Both the position numbers and the translations under genes were made by a program. The notes below the pieces were generated by a model. It searched no databases. It worked only from the letters and a program-made list of their open reading frames with translations, and had not been told where the DNA came from. A stretch of DNA of 64,000 nt from Intoshia linei (taxonomy: Eukaryota; Orthonectida; Rhopaluridae), in contig LWCA01000002.1 in NCBI GenBank assembly GCA_001642005.1, positions 1-64,000 of the forward strand, given 5' to 3'. Of this stretch, positions 29,258-40,271 are shown one piece after another (the first letter of the stretch is position 1; every line of letters begins with the position of its first letter).

Positions 29258-32200
29258 CTATTGAAAATTACCGGTAGACGGAGCACCAAAGATTGAATTA
29301 GTTTCCGCATGTTTATTAAAAGACATATGTGAACCAAATACATTGTTGGATTTTATATTGAATATATTTTTGGATTGAGGGTCAGTAAGTCCATTTTGGT
29401 TGGAATTAAATAAACTACTGTCAGATTTAGAAGTTTGGGAGTTGAATGGATTTTCTCCAAAACGTTGAAATGTACTGGTTGAATCAAAAACATTTTTCTG
29501 AGATACGAATTGAAGTTTTCCAGGCGACACAAATTTGTTATCACTAATAGAACCAAAAGGATTACTATTTTCCGTTACACTAAAAGGTTTAGTATCAGAA
29601 CCACCGAAAGGGTTTTTTGTTTCGGTTAAACTGAATGGTTTGTTTTCAGAACTACCAAAAGGGTTTTTCGTTTCGGTTAAACTGAAAGGTTTGTTATTAG
29701 TGCTACCAAATGGATTCTTTGTTTCAGATACACTGAAGGGTTTATTATTAGTGCCACCAAAAGGATTTTTGTTTTCGGTAAGACCGAAAGGTTTATCAGT
29801 ACCAATAAAAGAATTTGTATCGTTTGTATTTCCAAATTCAGATTTATTTTCACTACCAAAAATAGAAGGTGTATTTGTATTAAAACTATATTTTTTGGTA
29901 GACTCTCCAAAGGTAAATGGTTTATTTGCTCCAAATACTGAGGTATTCTCCGATTTAGCCATAACGGTAGAATTTGAATTTGAAATAAATGCACTGTTAG
30001 CAAGATTTGTCGAACCAGTAATTTTCGAAGAATTAGCGACATTGGATACAGAAAATGGTGAACTTCCCATATTTGTGGATTTTGGAGCATTAGCAAAAGA
30101 ATTTGTATTTGAGGCAAACGGATTAGAAATGTTGCTACCAGAAAATAGTACGGACTTTTTAGATAAAGCAAAATTATCGGAATTTTCACTAGTGTTGAAA
30201 GGACTAGACACCGAGGTAACATTCGAAAAAATAGAATTTGACGTTGGTTTGAAAGAAAATTTGTTTTCATCATTTTTGATTTTAAATGGGTCAGCAAATT
30301 GTTCAGTTTTAGGTTTTTCAATGGAGAATACATCACTTTTTTTATTTTTATCAGTATCAAACGAAAATAATGAAACTGGATGTTGTTCTTTTGTAATTTT
30401 ATTCGTATCATGCTCTTCTATATTCATTTTATCACTTTCATTGACAATGTCTGGATGTTTATCAGATTTTTTGATAAATTCTATATCATTGGATGCAACA
30501 GGTTTAAAGTTAAATAAGGGTTTTGCAACATCTTTTTTTATTTCAGGGGTGATAGTACTCTTTGACACTAATTTAGAGGTTGTAATCGTATCTTCACAGT
30601 TATCTCGTTTTTCTAGAATTGTTTGCACTGGTTCCAATTTATCTATTGACTCAATTTTACCAAAATTTGGAAATAAACTATTTTTTGGTAAATCACTTTC
30701 CTTTTTTTTTTCTATAGGTTCCGTTTTGGTAAAATAAAAAATATTTTCAGATACTGGATTTTTATCCTCATTTTGCACAGGATCAAAATTAGCAATATGC
30801 TCGTGATTCTGATTTACAGTTTCTTTTTCTATTTTTTTAACCGTTACTTCAGTTTCAATTGGTTTTAAATTAATTTGTTTAGTTTCGATTTTAACGGGAT
30901 CAGGTATTTTTTCTAGGACTTTATCTATAGTGTTGTCGCTGATATCTACAACCGATGGATCGCTAAAAATAAATTCCATTTCGTCTTCAGAATCGCTAGA
31001 CTCTATTCTAAAATGCTCCTCGTTGTCAATTTGATCAATTAAGAGATCAGAATCAGATTGATTCATGGATGTCTTGTTTATTTTCATATCTTCTTTGTTT
31101 TTTAAGTCATGTTTTTCTTTTTTATCTGATTTAACATCAGACGATTTATCATCAACGCCTAAATTGTATTAAATAAATAATAAAGTAAACAGTACCAAAT
31201 ATATTTGCAAATATTTTCCCTGCTCTCAATGTTTGCCGTTCATGTTTTTTATTAAATTCTTCAGACAAAACCATTTCTTTGGACCTTGGCGATTCTGATC
31301 CAATCTTAATATTCGAATCCGAAACGAAAAGACCTACGACATTTGATTTTACTTCGTTTCTAGGTTCACATTCGTCATTTTTTTTCTAATGAATTTAGTA
31401 ATACATTAATGCCTATATTAACCTCATATAAGTGTTTGGTAGATAAATAAGACATGCTAACTGGATCTCGAATACACATTCGTTTATTTGAAGGTTGTTC
31501 CAAAGAAATAACTTCGGCCTTTTTATCAGGTTCGTGAGGTCTATAATAAATTATAAAAAAAATATTTACAGTTGGTTCTTTTACTAATTATTATTTAACC
31601 CAGTTAATTTAGTCTAAACCAGTGCATTTCAAACAGACCACGCTATATAACAGGGGGTTCACGGTTAAAATAATGTATTATTTCGGGAATTAATTTAATA
31701 TTATTATAAAATCCAAATTTACAAACCCTTCAGACAGAGGTCCACAAGAATAATTTTAAATAAAATGAAGATAACCTTTTTTAACAATAATATTAAATTA
31801 GAATATTATTCATTATCGGTCATTTATTATTATTATTATTATTAGTGAACGTAAACATCATTTTATTAAAAATCAAGTAAACGAATTATAATGTCATATA
31901 ACCCTATCCACCTCTAGAATTATTAAGTTGACATTTTAAATTTAACTAACAAATTAATTGATATTCAAGAATTTTTTTAATACTCAATATAGTAAATTAA
32001 AGCCTCAATTTAAAAAAAAATTCGTCGAGATTTCTCGGTAGATAGATCTCGGATACGGTAGGTTAGGCACTGGTAGTTCGCCATAAGTATGTTTGAAATT
32101 AATATTTTTTTTTAATTACGGTTTTGAAGCTATCATGTCAAAATGAATGTAAAATTTTCGATTTAAGGAGGAATATATAATAGAAAAATATAACTATTAT

Positions 32201-35061
32201 CTTAGTGACGTCTTCATTATTTAAAAAAATTATGTAGTCTTCATACATTTTTTTTGTGACACGTGGACCATGGTACAAAAGTTTGGAAACAACTGCCTTA
32301 AGGTAAGAATCTATAACTTAATATTTTCTTGATAAATGCATTTTTACCAAACCTGACAAGAAAAAGACTCTTAATCAAACCATAATAGAAATAATCCAAT
32401 TTTACAAACCCTAAGGTAAAACCCCTTTTTTTCCAATATTTTTTTAAAAACCAAACCTAATGAAAAAAACACTTAATCCAACACTAAAAGAAAAAATCCA
32501 AATTTACCCACCCTTAAGGGAGAAATCCACTTTTTCTAATTTTATTTTTAAAATTGCGATTTTACCAAAGCATCCGTGAAAAAACTTCTTAATCCTTTCC
32601 TCTCAATCAAATTTCATACAATGCATTTTATATAAATATATATAGTCGCAAGACATTTATTTAAATGAAATTACATATATACCATTTAATTAAGTTTTTA
32701 TCAATCCAATTAAAATTTAAACATATGTCAAAATGTATTAATGTTTTCTAAGTCTTAATAAAAATCTTCATTTTCTAAATATACTTAAAAATTCAAATTT
32801 TTTTAAATATGTATTTTCTACTACATATAATTCTGTCAAAAATTACCCAATTAAAAATATGATTAATATTTACATTAAATTTAATTACTTAGAGAAGCAC
32901 AGGTCTAAAATGGTCATTTCTTTATCAAAATATTTTAAAATCTTGAGAACTATTGTTTACTGAGAAAATATATTTCATTTACACATTGAATCTGTTACAG
33001 TATATTTAAAAACCTCAATTTATAATACAGTTTTTCGCAGGGATGTTAATATCAATTTTTCAGATTCTGCATTTGAGTCCTTCATGGTCAAAAACCCAAT
33101 ATGCCTTATTAATTTTTATTTAATAATAAATTCAGCCCAAAAATTTAAAAAAACAAATTCTGGTACGCATTTTTAAATCATTATCATTGTCGTAAACCTC
33201 AACTTCAGAAACACACATCTTCATGGTGAAAACGGCAAATTACCCTATCATAAAAATAAAAAATGTCTAAAAATTTTATAAAACATAAATTATTGATTTT
33301 TTTAAAATCATAAGCATTATCATAAAACACAACATTGTAAAATTACAAATTTCTTTTTAAATCTCTTCTGTTAATCGAAATTGGCATTTTCAGTATTCTA
33401 AAAAAATGTTAACATTTTTTTTAAGCTAATAGTTAAAATTACTTATCCTTTCTTATAAAAGCTTCAGTAATACTTTTATTTATTTTGGTCATTTTCAAGT
33501 TTATTTTATCTTTTGAGTCAAGAGAATAGTCCATAAAAGTTTTACTACGTTTTGGCGGTATCGTATCAGAGTGTTTATCATTTATTCGACTATGCAAAGA
33601 ATTTATAAATGATTTTCTTCTATTTTTTTCTATATCACTATCGACGACATTTGGTTTGATATAGGAATATGACAACATGGGTTGTGAATATTTTACAAAT
33701 GACTCAAATTTCCTTTTTCTAGATTCATCAGATTTTTCATCTTTAGACATTACAGAATCATTGGTTTTGCTAAAATTGCAATTAAAAATTTACATTAATA
33801 ATTTTTAATGGGGTGTCAATTATGCGGCCCGCGTTATAATATAAATTTTTATTTTTTACACATAATTCTTATTTACCAGTTTTTTCATATATTTTTCATG
33901 ATTTATTTATTATATTTTAATTAATAATTTTAACATTATTTGTACACTTACTCCATTTTTATTGTTTCATATTTCATTTTATGAATTAAAATTATTATAA
34001 ATTAATTAAATTTGTTAGTTTTAACATAATTTTTTTCACATTTGGCCCGCCAAGCAAATTGAGTATGACACCCCTGGTCAAGAACAAACGTTATTTTGAT
34101 TATATCCGAATTAAGCGTCTAAGAATTTTAGTTATTGCATAAATACTAGGTAGTAACATGTTTACTCTAACGTTTAGTAATTTTATGATAATTCAAAAAA
34201 ATTTCCCGAAATCTAAGTAAAATTATAATTATACATGAAGCGTTCGCAAACAAAGAAGGTGCGGGACATATGTATTGTGATATTACTAGTGTTAAGATTA
34301 CACAGACCAGACAGTATAATATACAGTGTATATCCACAATATTTAATTAAAATTGAATTATATAAATTTTTTCCTAGTCCATATAAAATTTACCTAGTTG
34401 GGAAAAACTAGTTAATCTCATACATTGTTATAATAAAAACTCGTTTTACGGATAAATCAATAAAACAATTAAAATTTAAAAATTTTAAAAAAACATTAAT
34501 CAATTCCAATTTCTTTCATTATATCATTTAAAAATCAATATTAAAACGTAATACAAATTTTAAAATAAAAAATTTTGACTGTATTATTAAATCCGGATGC
34601 CAATTGACTTAATTAAACCAATTTCCAATAATTTAAAATGAAATAAAATAAAACCTTTTAGAATCCACCTTATCCATTTTATTTTCGTCACCATTTTGAA
34701 GCAAATATCGAGCTAAAGGAGAATTTGTATTTTTTTTTAAAAACGGGCTAGATAATTGCAAATTAATGGATCTTTCCAATCTCTCATAAAGTTTATTTGG
34801 ATTTTTATTCAAAAACGACATTGACGAAAGGCTAGTATTAACTCTGGAGTGATTCTTGTCCTGATCATCATTAAAAACGTTGGAATTATTCAATTTTGAC
34901 GAAAACAAATCATGAATTTGATACGTCTTTTTGTGATTCATTTCATTACTAGTATTGCAGAAACTATTGCTCAATTTAGAATCCTTAGAATTCTTTTTAG
35001 ATTCAATATCAAATTCACCAAATCTACGAGTGTTTTTGCTTTTTTTTATATTGGAAAACAT
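29258..35061 (-). CDS. FG-repeat nucleoporin
   Basis: This is a large disordered FG nucleoporin, a component of the permeability barrier or nuclear basket. Five phase-consistent exons: 34655-35061, 33443-33769, 31423-31540, 31196-31385 and 29258-31158, giving roughly 980 residues. The N-terminal half is basic and Ser/Asn-rich (begins MFSNIKKSKNTRRFGEF; contains SSPFLKKNTNSPLARYLL), with no folded domain seen. The C-terminal exon (609 residues from its first Met) has an acidic opening, then many FG, NPFG, SVFG and KPF motifs. It includes five near-identical units built on NPFG and KPFS. It stops at TAG 29258-29260 after FGAPSTGNFQ. A GT donor follows ACCG near 29268, so a further exon cannot be excluded. 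Which vertebrate nucleoporin it matches (NUP153, POM121 or other) is not decidable from low-complexity sequence. Long introns contain MITEs and R-A. Confidence 0.82.
29545..29810 (-). repeat. Coding minisatellite: five copies of an FG unit of about 17 residues
   Basis: Within the last nucleoporin exon the peptide pattern NPFG-x(3)-NKPFS-x(2)-ETK is repeated five times with minor changes. Each unit is about 51 nt. It supplies two Phe motifs per unit (NPFG and KPFS). This is the most regular part of the FG domain and likely arose by tandem duplication. Confidence 0.88.
31620..32295. repeat. Probable hAT-like element in a nucleoporin intron
   Basis: The left end is CAGTGCATTTCAAACAGACC. The right end read inwards is CAGTTGTTTCCAAACTTTTG, then ACCATGGTCCACG. 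The shared start and a shared ACCACG-type word suggest diverged terminal inverted repeats. The flanking 8-mers GTCTAAAC and CCTTAAGG do not match, so the boundaries are tentative. An ATT microsatellite of about seven units sits at 31826-31847. Confidence 0.45.
32330..32620 (-). repeat. Minisatellite related to the family C core
   Basis: Two to three imperfect units contain CTTAATCCAA-type words, CCCTTTTTTTCCAATATTTT and GCGATTTTACCAAAGCAT. They match the cores inside the elements at 5480-6082 and, on the other strand, 20359-20961. The hAT termini are not evident here. Confidence 0.5.
32990..33420 (-). repeat. Interspersed repeat R-A, minus-strand partial copy
   Basis: The reverse complement runs through R-A words such as GGGTAATTTGCCGTTTTCAC and CAGAATTTGTTTTTTTAAAT, and the GGACTCAAATGCAGAATCTG word. 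It lies in the long intron between nucleoporin exons 2 and 3. Confidence 0.55.
33808..34078. mobile_element. hAT-like MITE, 271 bp
   Basis: The left part is ATGGGGTGTCAATTATGCGG, then CCCGCG. The right end read inwards is CAGGGGTGTCATACTCAATT, followed by TGCTTGGCGGGCC. Outer and inner motifs match between the ends. The outermost left bases are mutated and no 8-bp duplication is preserved. The same family appears truncated at 15050-15114. It lies in the nucleoporin intron 33770-34654. Confidence 0.65.
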
Positions 35062-35689
35062 TCGGAAATTAATTTCAATACTTTGACAACATTATTAAAC
35101 CTAAAATATAGTCAACTGATTTTAATTTAAATTTATAATTTACAATATTTGCTAAAGAAAAACATTACCTCAAATCTACATTATAAAACGCATTGTGCGA
35201 AAATAAATTTATAGAGTTGCTATATAACGATAATAGAATACAAATAAATACATTTTATTTTAAAATCATCTGCCTGTTTTATTTAGTTTCAATTTGTCTA
35301 TCAATTTCAATTTTTCCTATATTTTTATAAATAAACTCAGTGTCGTCAAGTTTTGGTTATTTTTACACGAAAAGATAAATAATTGATCGAGTAACTTGAT
35401 TCAAGTTACCTCGTTTAACAAGGCTTGTTATACGAATTGTAAAAGTATATAATTTATTACTAATTTTTTATTAGTTACTGGTTTATATTATAAATTAATT
35501 TTACTTCATGTATGTTTGTTTTTCATTTTTGCACGAAAACTTCGTAACGAAGTTAGTACAGTACTGCACTTTCAGTATCTTAAATTTTATAAAATTTAAT
35601 ATTGTAAAATAAATGACCCACTAACCTAATTAACCTTTACACGTATAAAATTGAATCTCTGTGAGCATATGTTACCGTATATTTAACCG

Positions 35690-35975
35690 GATTATAAACA
35701 CTTCACTTTATAAACATATTTCAGTCGAATTTTACCAATGTTGCAAAGGATTGTAATAATTATAAAAATGATATTAACAAAGTTGTATTACTTTTAGTTT
35801 CTATTTAAATTTGAATTCAAAATATTTTGAAAATGAAAATTTGAAATTTAAAAATTGCGTAGCAATGAAAAAAATTCCGAAGGAATGAATTATATAGATT
35901 TTCACCCATATTTCTTTATTGGAAATGTGTAGACGTTTAATTCACATTTTTTTTGAAATTGTAGGATCAATATTT
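35690..35975 (+). repeat. R-A copy, left part, broken at an assembly gap
   Basis: R-A words (ATTCCGAAGGAATGAATTAT, CCCATATTTCTTTATTGGAA, GTAGGATCAATATTT) run up to the N at 35976 and stop. The sequence that should follow in R-A begins only at 38794, after the second N. Confidence 0.75.
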
Positions 35976-35976
35976 N
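35976..35976. other. Single-N assembly gap 1
   Basis: One undetermined base inside an R-A repeat. See the finding on 35976-38793 for why this is probably a scaffold join rather than an ambiguous base call. Confidence 0.9.
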
Positions 35977-36104
35977 CATCATAAAATTATTATTATTTCT
36001 ATTAAAAATTGTTAATATTAGGAGATGTGCCTAATAGTTATTATTTATTTAGTATGATTTATTCCAACTAAATATTATTATAAATAAAAAATATTATAAC
36101 TACA

Positions 36105-37115
36105 TTAGGTTGACTGTTATGTACTACGTACAAACAAGACCTAGCTCTGCCGAGGGCACATTTTTATTATACTTAAAAAATAAATGCACGTGGATAGTTT
36201 AATTTAAAAATCCTACTATTCACTATTATCAATCCTGTAAAGGAGTGGTTCCCAAATTTGTTTCAGGTGAAACCATCATATCACATTACTTTTACTTTAA
36301 AGTGAATTATAGATATCTTAATTTTTTGTTTGTTAACAAACAAGAGTTGAGAAAACAATTTTTATCGCATTTTTTTAATTTATTAGACGGAATGTGTGTA
36401 TAATATTAAAAATATTAAAAAAACAGTCAAATTCTTAAAATTGTCATAAATTCGAGTTTTTAGTAAAATCATAGTCGAATTTTACCAAAATTACAAATTA
36501 TGGTAATAAATATAAAAATGATATTAACAAAGTAGTTTTAGTTTCGTTATTTAGTTTCTATTTAAATTTTATTCAAAATGTTTTGAAAATGATCATTTGA
36601 AATTTAAAAATTGTGTAGCAATGAAAAAAATTCCGAAGGAATGAATTATATAGATTTTTACCCATATTTCTTTATTGAAAATGTGTAGAGGTTCAATACA
36701 CATTTTTTTTTGAAATTGGAGGATCAATATTATTTCAATTTTTATTTTAATCAAAATATTTGAAAAATATTGGTTAATAATATATTAAAAATTATTTTTT
36801 ATTGGGAATGCGTAGATTTCTCGGATTGAACTTTTGTATTTATATCAACTGGAATAAGCTCTATCAAAATAATCTTTTGTTTAATTTTAATTATTTTAAA
36901 TTTTTTGTTTTAATAGAATATTTCGAAAAAAAAAATATGAATACTAAAATGCTTTTTTGACTGTGAAGTCGTGACTTATTCGGATTGAAATTTTATGTGT
37001 GTGTTAGCAGGATACAACTGTACCACCTGTACATTTTTTTAAATTCTAGGGCAGTTTTCATTAAAAAAAGACGGGTAATTTGGGATTTTGGCCATGAAGA
37101 TATAATTGTGTGATC
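36105..37115 (+). repeat. Interspersed repeat R-A, near-complete copy
   Basis: It starts AGGTTGACTGTTATGTACTA at about 36110, with the CTAGCTCTGCCGAGGGC word. It then proceeds in R-A order through GTGTAGCAATGAAAAAAATT, GGATCAATATTATTTCAATT, GAATACTAAAATGCTTTTTT and GGGTAATTTGGGATTTTGGC. Between 35062 and 37414 the sequence holds only this, the broken copy before the gap, and AT-rich DNA. Confidence 0.7.
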
Positions 37116-37414
37116 ATTGTAACAATTAACAGAACGGAACTAAGATAAATTCATCTTAAATAATTTCCAAATCGGGATTAGAAGTCTAGCCACGTAGAAT
37201 ACAATTACAGTGCAATCGTACTAAGAATCTATCAAGATTAGATAATAACATTTAACTATGATATCTATTAACATATGTATATAACATCTATATGTAAATT
37301 ATATAATTTAGATATAACTGTTAATAAATATGCTTATTTTATTATGTTTCACTTCTGTCAAAGTATGCTGGTAGAATTAAATTTATTGATAAAAGTAAAT
37401 ATTGCTTATATTCG

Positions 37415-38394
37415 ATGAAAAAATATAAGATGATAAAACTTATTATTTTAATTGTATTCATACAAATACTAAATTGTTATATTACTAACAATATTTTATA
37501 ATAATTTTATATTTCAACTTTTATACAGCCCATATGCATCTCAATATTAATGAAAAACGTGTCACGATGAATGCAACCATCGGAATTAATTGTTAAATAT
37601 AGGTACAGTCAAAATCTTATTTAACGATCGTCGAAATTTTATTTTTATTATTATTTTATGCATTTTTGATTAACGTAAATCTTTTAATATCATTGTTTTG
37701 AAGTTTTGAATCATAATTAATTTAAACAATTAATATTATTTAAAATAATTTTATTTTTAGTTTATAAGGCTTATATAAAATTATATGAATTATCGATACG
37801 AGATTATTACATATTTTTTTATTATGTTCAACTTGGTGATGTTTACTTTATATACACTTATGTCATATACATTACTTATAAATATGTGATTTGTAATGAT
37901 GTTTTAAATAATTTTAAATACAATAATGATAATATCCAACTGGTGACAACATTCAAAGTAACAGAAAATTCCAGTTCTCAAGAAGAGCAACATCATGACT
38001 GTAAAAGTTTTTTATATGATGTGCAATTGGAAAAAGATAGGTTTCAGTATTTTTATTAACTTATTTTTATATTATTTTAGGGAATATACAACCAAGTACG
38101 AAAATTGGGTTCAAAAAGATACAGGTTAATAAATCACATTTATATTATTTTTTTGTAGATTGTTATTCATTTACAGTGAAAAATGGAAATGCAGCTAAAT
38201 TAAATTCCATTGAACACTACAAATTAAATGATGTGTATTTAATTGTATGTAATCAGAATTATTTCATTCAAAATTCAACAATTCAATGCCGACAAAGTAA
38301 AACCGGATACGAAGACATTAGAGGATGGATTTTATATCCTACTTGCCGAAGTATGATATATGGCAGGGTCGGCAATCAGTGGCCCGCCAAATAA
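37415..38394 (+). CDS. Small secreted protein with a C-terminal sushi/CCP domain
   Basis: Five phase-consistent exons: 37415-37475, 37529-37591, 37761-38040, 38081-38124 and 38159-38394. The first exon encodes MKKYKMIKLIILIVFIQILN, a clear signal peptide. The middle exon is Tyr-rich and unrecognised. It is open over its full 280 nt without an ATG, which is why simple ORF calling misses it. The last exon is a complement-control (sushi) module: Cys in DCYSF, then NGNA, YLIVCN, NSTIQCR, a Trp, and PTC, the canonical C-C-C-W-C order. The stop now used lies inside a hAT element inserted at 38364. Without it the protein would have ended a few residues after PTCRSMIY. Likely extracellular; the partner is unknown. 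The gene sits between two single-N gaps. Confidence 0.7.
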
Positions 38395-38664
38395 TTTTGA
38401 TGGCCCTTTGAGTAAATATGTATATTATTTATTTTTAAATTTTTATCTTTAAAACACCGCTTTAAACATTTTCTACTATAATTGTCTTATTATAATTATT
38501 TTAATACTGAATTAAAGATCGTTCCGGATTTTATTTTGTTGAATATACTAGAAAGTTTTTCTTCAGTTAAAATTGAAATCTATATGTAAATTTTCAAAAA
38601 CGAGGCCCATATAATTTTTTGATATAAAAGTGGCTCACGAGATGCAAAAGGTTGCCGACTCCTG
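38364..38664. mobile_element. hAT-type MITE, 301 bp, inserted in the sushi gene's last codons
   Basis: The left end is CAGGGTCGGCAATCAGTGGC. The right end read inwards is CAGGAGTCGGCAACCTTTTG. Flanks ATATATGG (38356-38363) and ATATATAG (38665-38672) match at seven of eight positions. The left end supplies the final residues and stop codon of the sushi gene. Confidence 0.88.
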
Positions 38665-38792
38665 ATATATAGAAATATTTAAAACATAGTTTATAAATTT
38701 TAGTTGGTAATTAATTAATTTTAGATTAAGATATTTAATCTCATTTTAATTTAATCTGCATCATTTTTTTATATAAAAAAATTTTATAAATT

Positions 38793-39670
38793 NTTTACAT
38801 TTTCAATTTTTATTTTAATCAAAATATTTGAAAAATATTGGTTAATAATATATTAAAAATTATTTTTCACCGGGAATGCATAGATTTCAGAGGTTGAAAT
38901 GTATTTATATCAACTGGAATCATAGTTTTTTTAATTTTCGAACCGTTAATTATTTCACATTTTTTTTTAATGAAATGTTAATAAAATATTTCGGAAACAA
39001 AATATATAAATACTAACATACTGTTTTGACCGTGAAGGCGTTACTTATTCGGATTAAAAATTATATGTGAGTTAACAGGATTAACTGTACCATCTGTAAA
39101 ATTTTTTAAATTCTAGGGCTGTTTTCATTAAAAAAAAAGTAATTTCGGGTTTTGGCTCTGAAGATATATTTTATTTTAATTTAAATGTATGTTAATGGTT
39201 ATGATTTTAAAAACTATCCCAAAATTTATGTATATAAAAAATTTAGGATATATTTCATTTTTAAAACAAAGGGTGATTTGGGATTTTGACCATGAGAGTA
39301 TGCGTTTCTGAAGCTGAGATTAACGACAATGGTAATTATTTTAAAACGCGTCCCAGAATATGTTTTATTAAATTTTTGGGCGTATTTATGTTTCAAATAA
39401 AAGAGGATATTGGGTTTTATACCCTGAAGGACTTAAATTCTGAAACTAAACAATAATACGTAAATAAAAACACGTCCTGAAAAAACTGTATTGAAATAGG
39501 GTTTTTTTAAATCATGCGACTGTCACTTTTTTCAATAAATGGGTAGCAGACATTGATTTTTTAAGTAAAGGATTCTCTTATTGACATTTCTGTGAATTTA
39601 TTTTTTTAGTATAATGAAAAATGTTTGCCCTCAGTAGAGCTAAGTGCTGTTTGTATGTAGTACATGAGTC
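38793..39670 (+). repeat. R-A copy, right part, resuming after assembly gap 2
   Basis: A single N at 38793 is followed at once by TTTACATTTTCAATTTTTAT, exactly the R-A continuation missing after 35975. The copy runs through TTTTCACCGGGAATGCATAG, AAGTAATTTCGGGTTTTGGC and the right-hand segment. At 39610-39665 it reads into an inverted R-A left terminus (minus strand: CATGTACTACATACAAACAG). The interval 39671-40199 shows no gene or clear repeat. Confidence 0.75.
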
Positions 39671-40271
39671 AATTCAGTATCTCATAAATAAGTAATTTCT
39701 GATTGATTCTATTTTGCTTACAAATGTGCTACGTAAATATAAAATCGCCAGACAAATAATAAGTAAGTAGAATAAGTGTTACAAAACTGGGTTATACTAA
39801 TACAAACGATCAAAATGCACTGCAGTGTACTGAATTATAATTTGTAAACCAAACCACTGATTAGAAAACACTTAAAACAAAAATGGTGTTTAAATAAATT
39901 TAAGTAAATGAATCGTATATGCATAATTGAAACTAATTTCATTACATGAAAATATAATAATTAGAATCTAATTACAGATAACTATGACAAATGTAACAAT
40001 AATATATTGCTAAGATATCAAATCTATTAGACAGGATGAATAAACGCTGCTATTATCAACAATTATTCCACTTTCCAACTTTATTGAGAATTTTTTCCGC
40101 TAGTAAAATTTTAATAAAAGAATAGAATGTTTATTTATTGTAAAATGTATTTATTTATTTACTATTGTAAAAACAAATGAATGATTGTAATTAATTTTTG
40201 TGCATACATTGCGTTTAAAAAATTACTCAAAAAATAGAATTAAACCTATTAACTCATTGAAATTTGAAAAG

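Noticed and set aside
29677..30411. A 244-residue minus-strand frame inside the nucleoporin.
   Set aside because: It is an alternate frame of the same low-complexity exon, hydrophobic and featureless.
29535..30737. A 400-residue open frame on the plus strand opposite the nucleoporin exon.
   Set aside because: Its repeats are the mirror of the FG repeats in the minus-strand gene, it is Leu/Phe-rich without domain, and the minus frame has upstream exons joining in phase. It is an antisense shadow.
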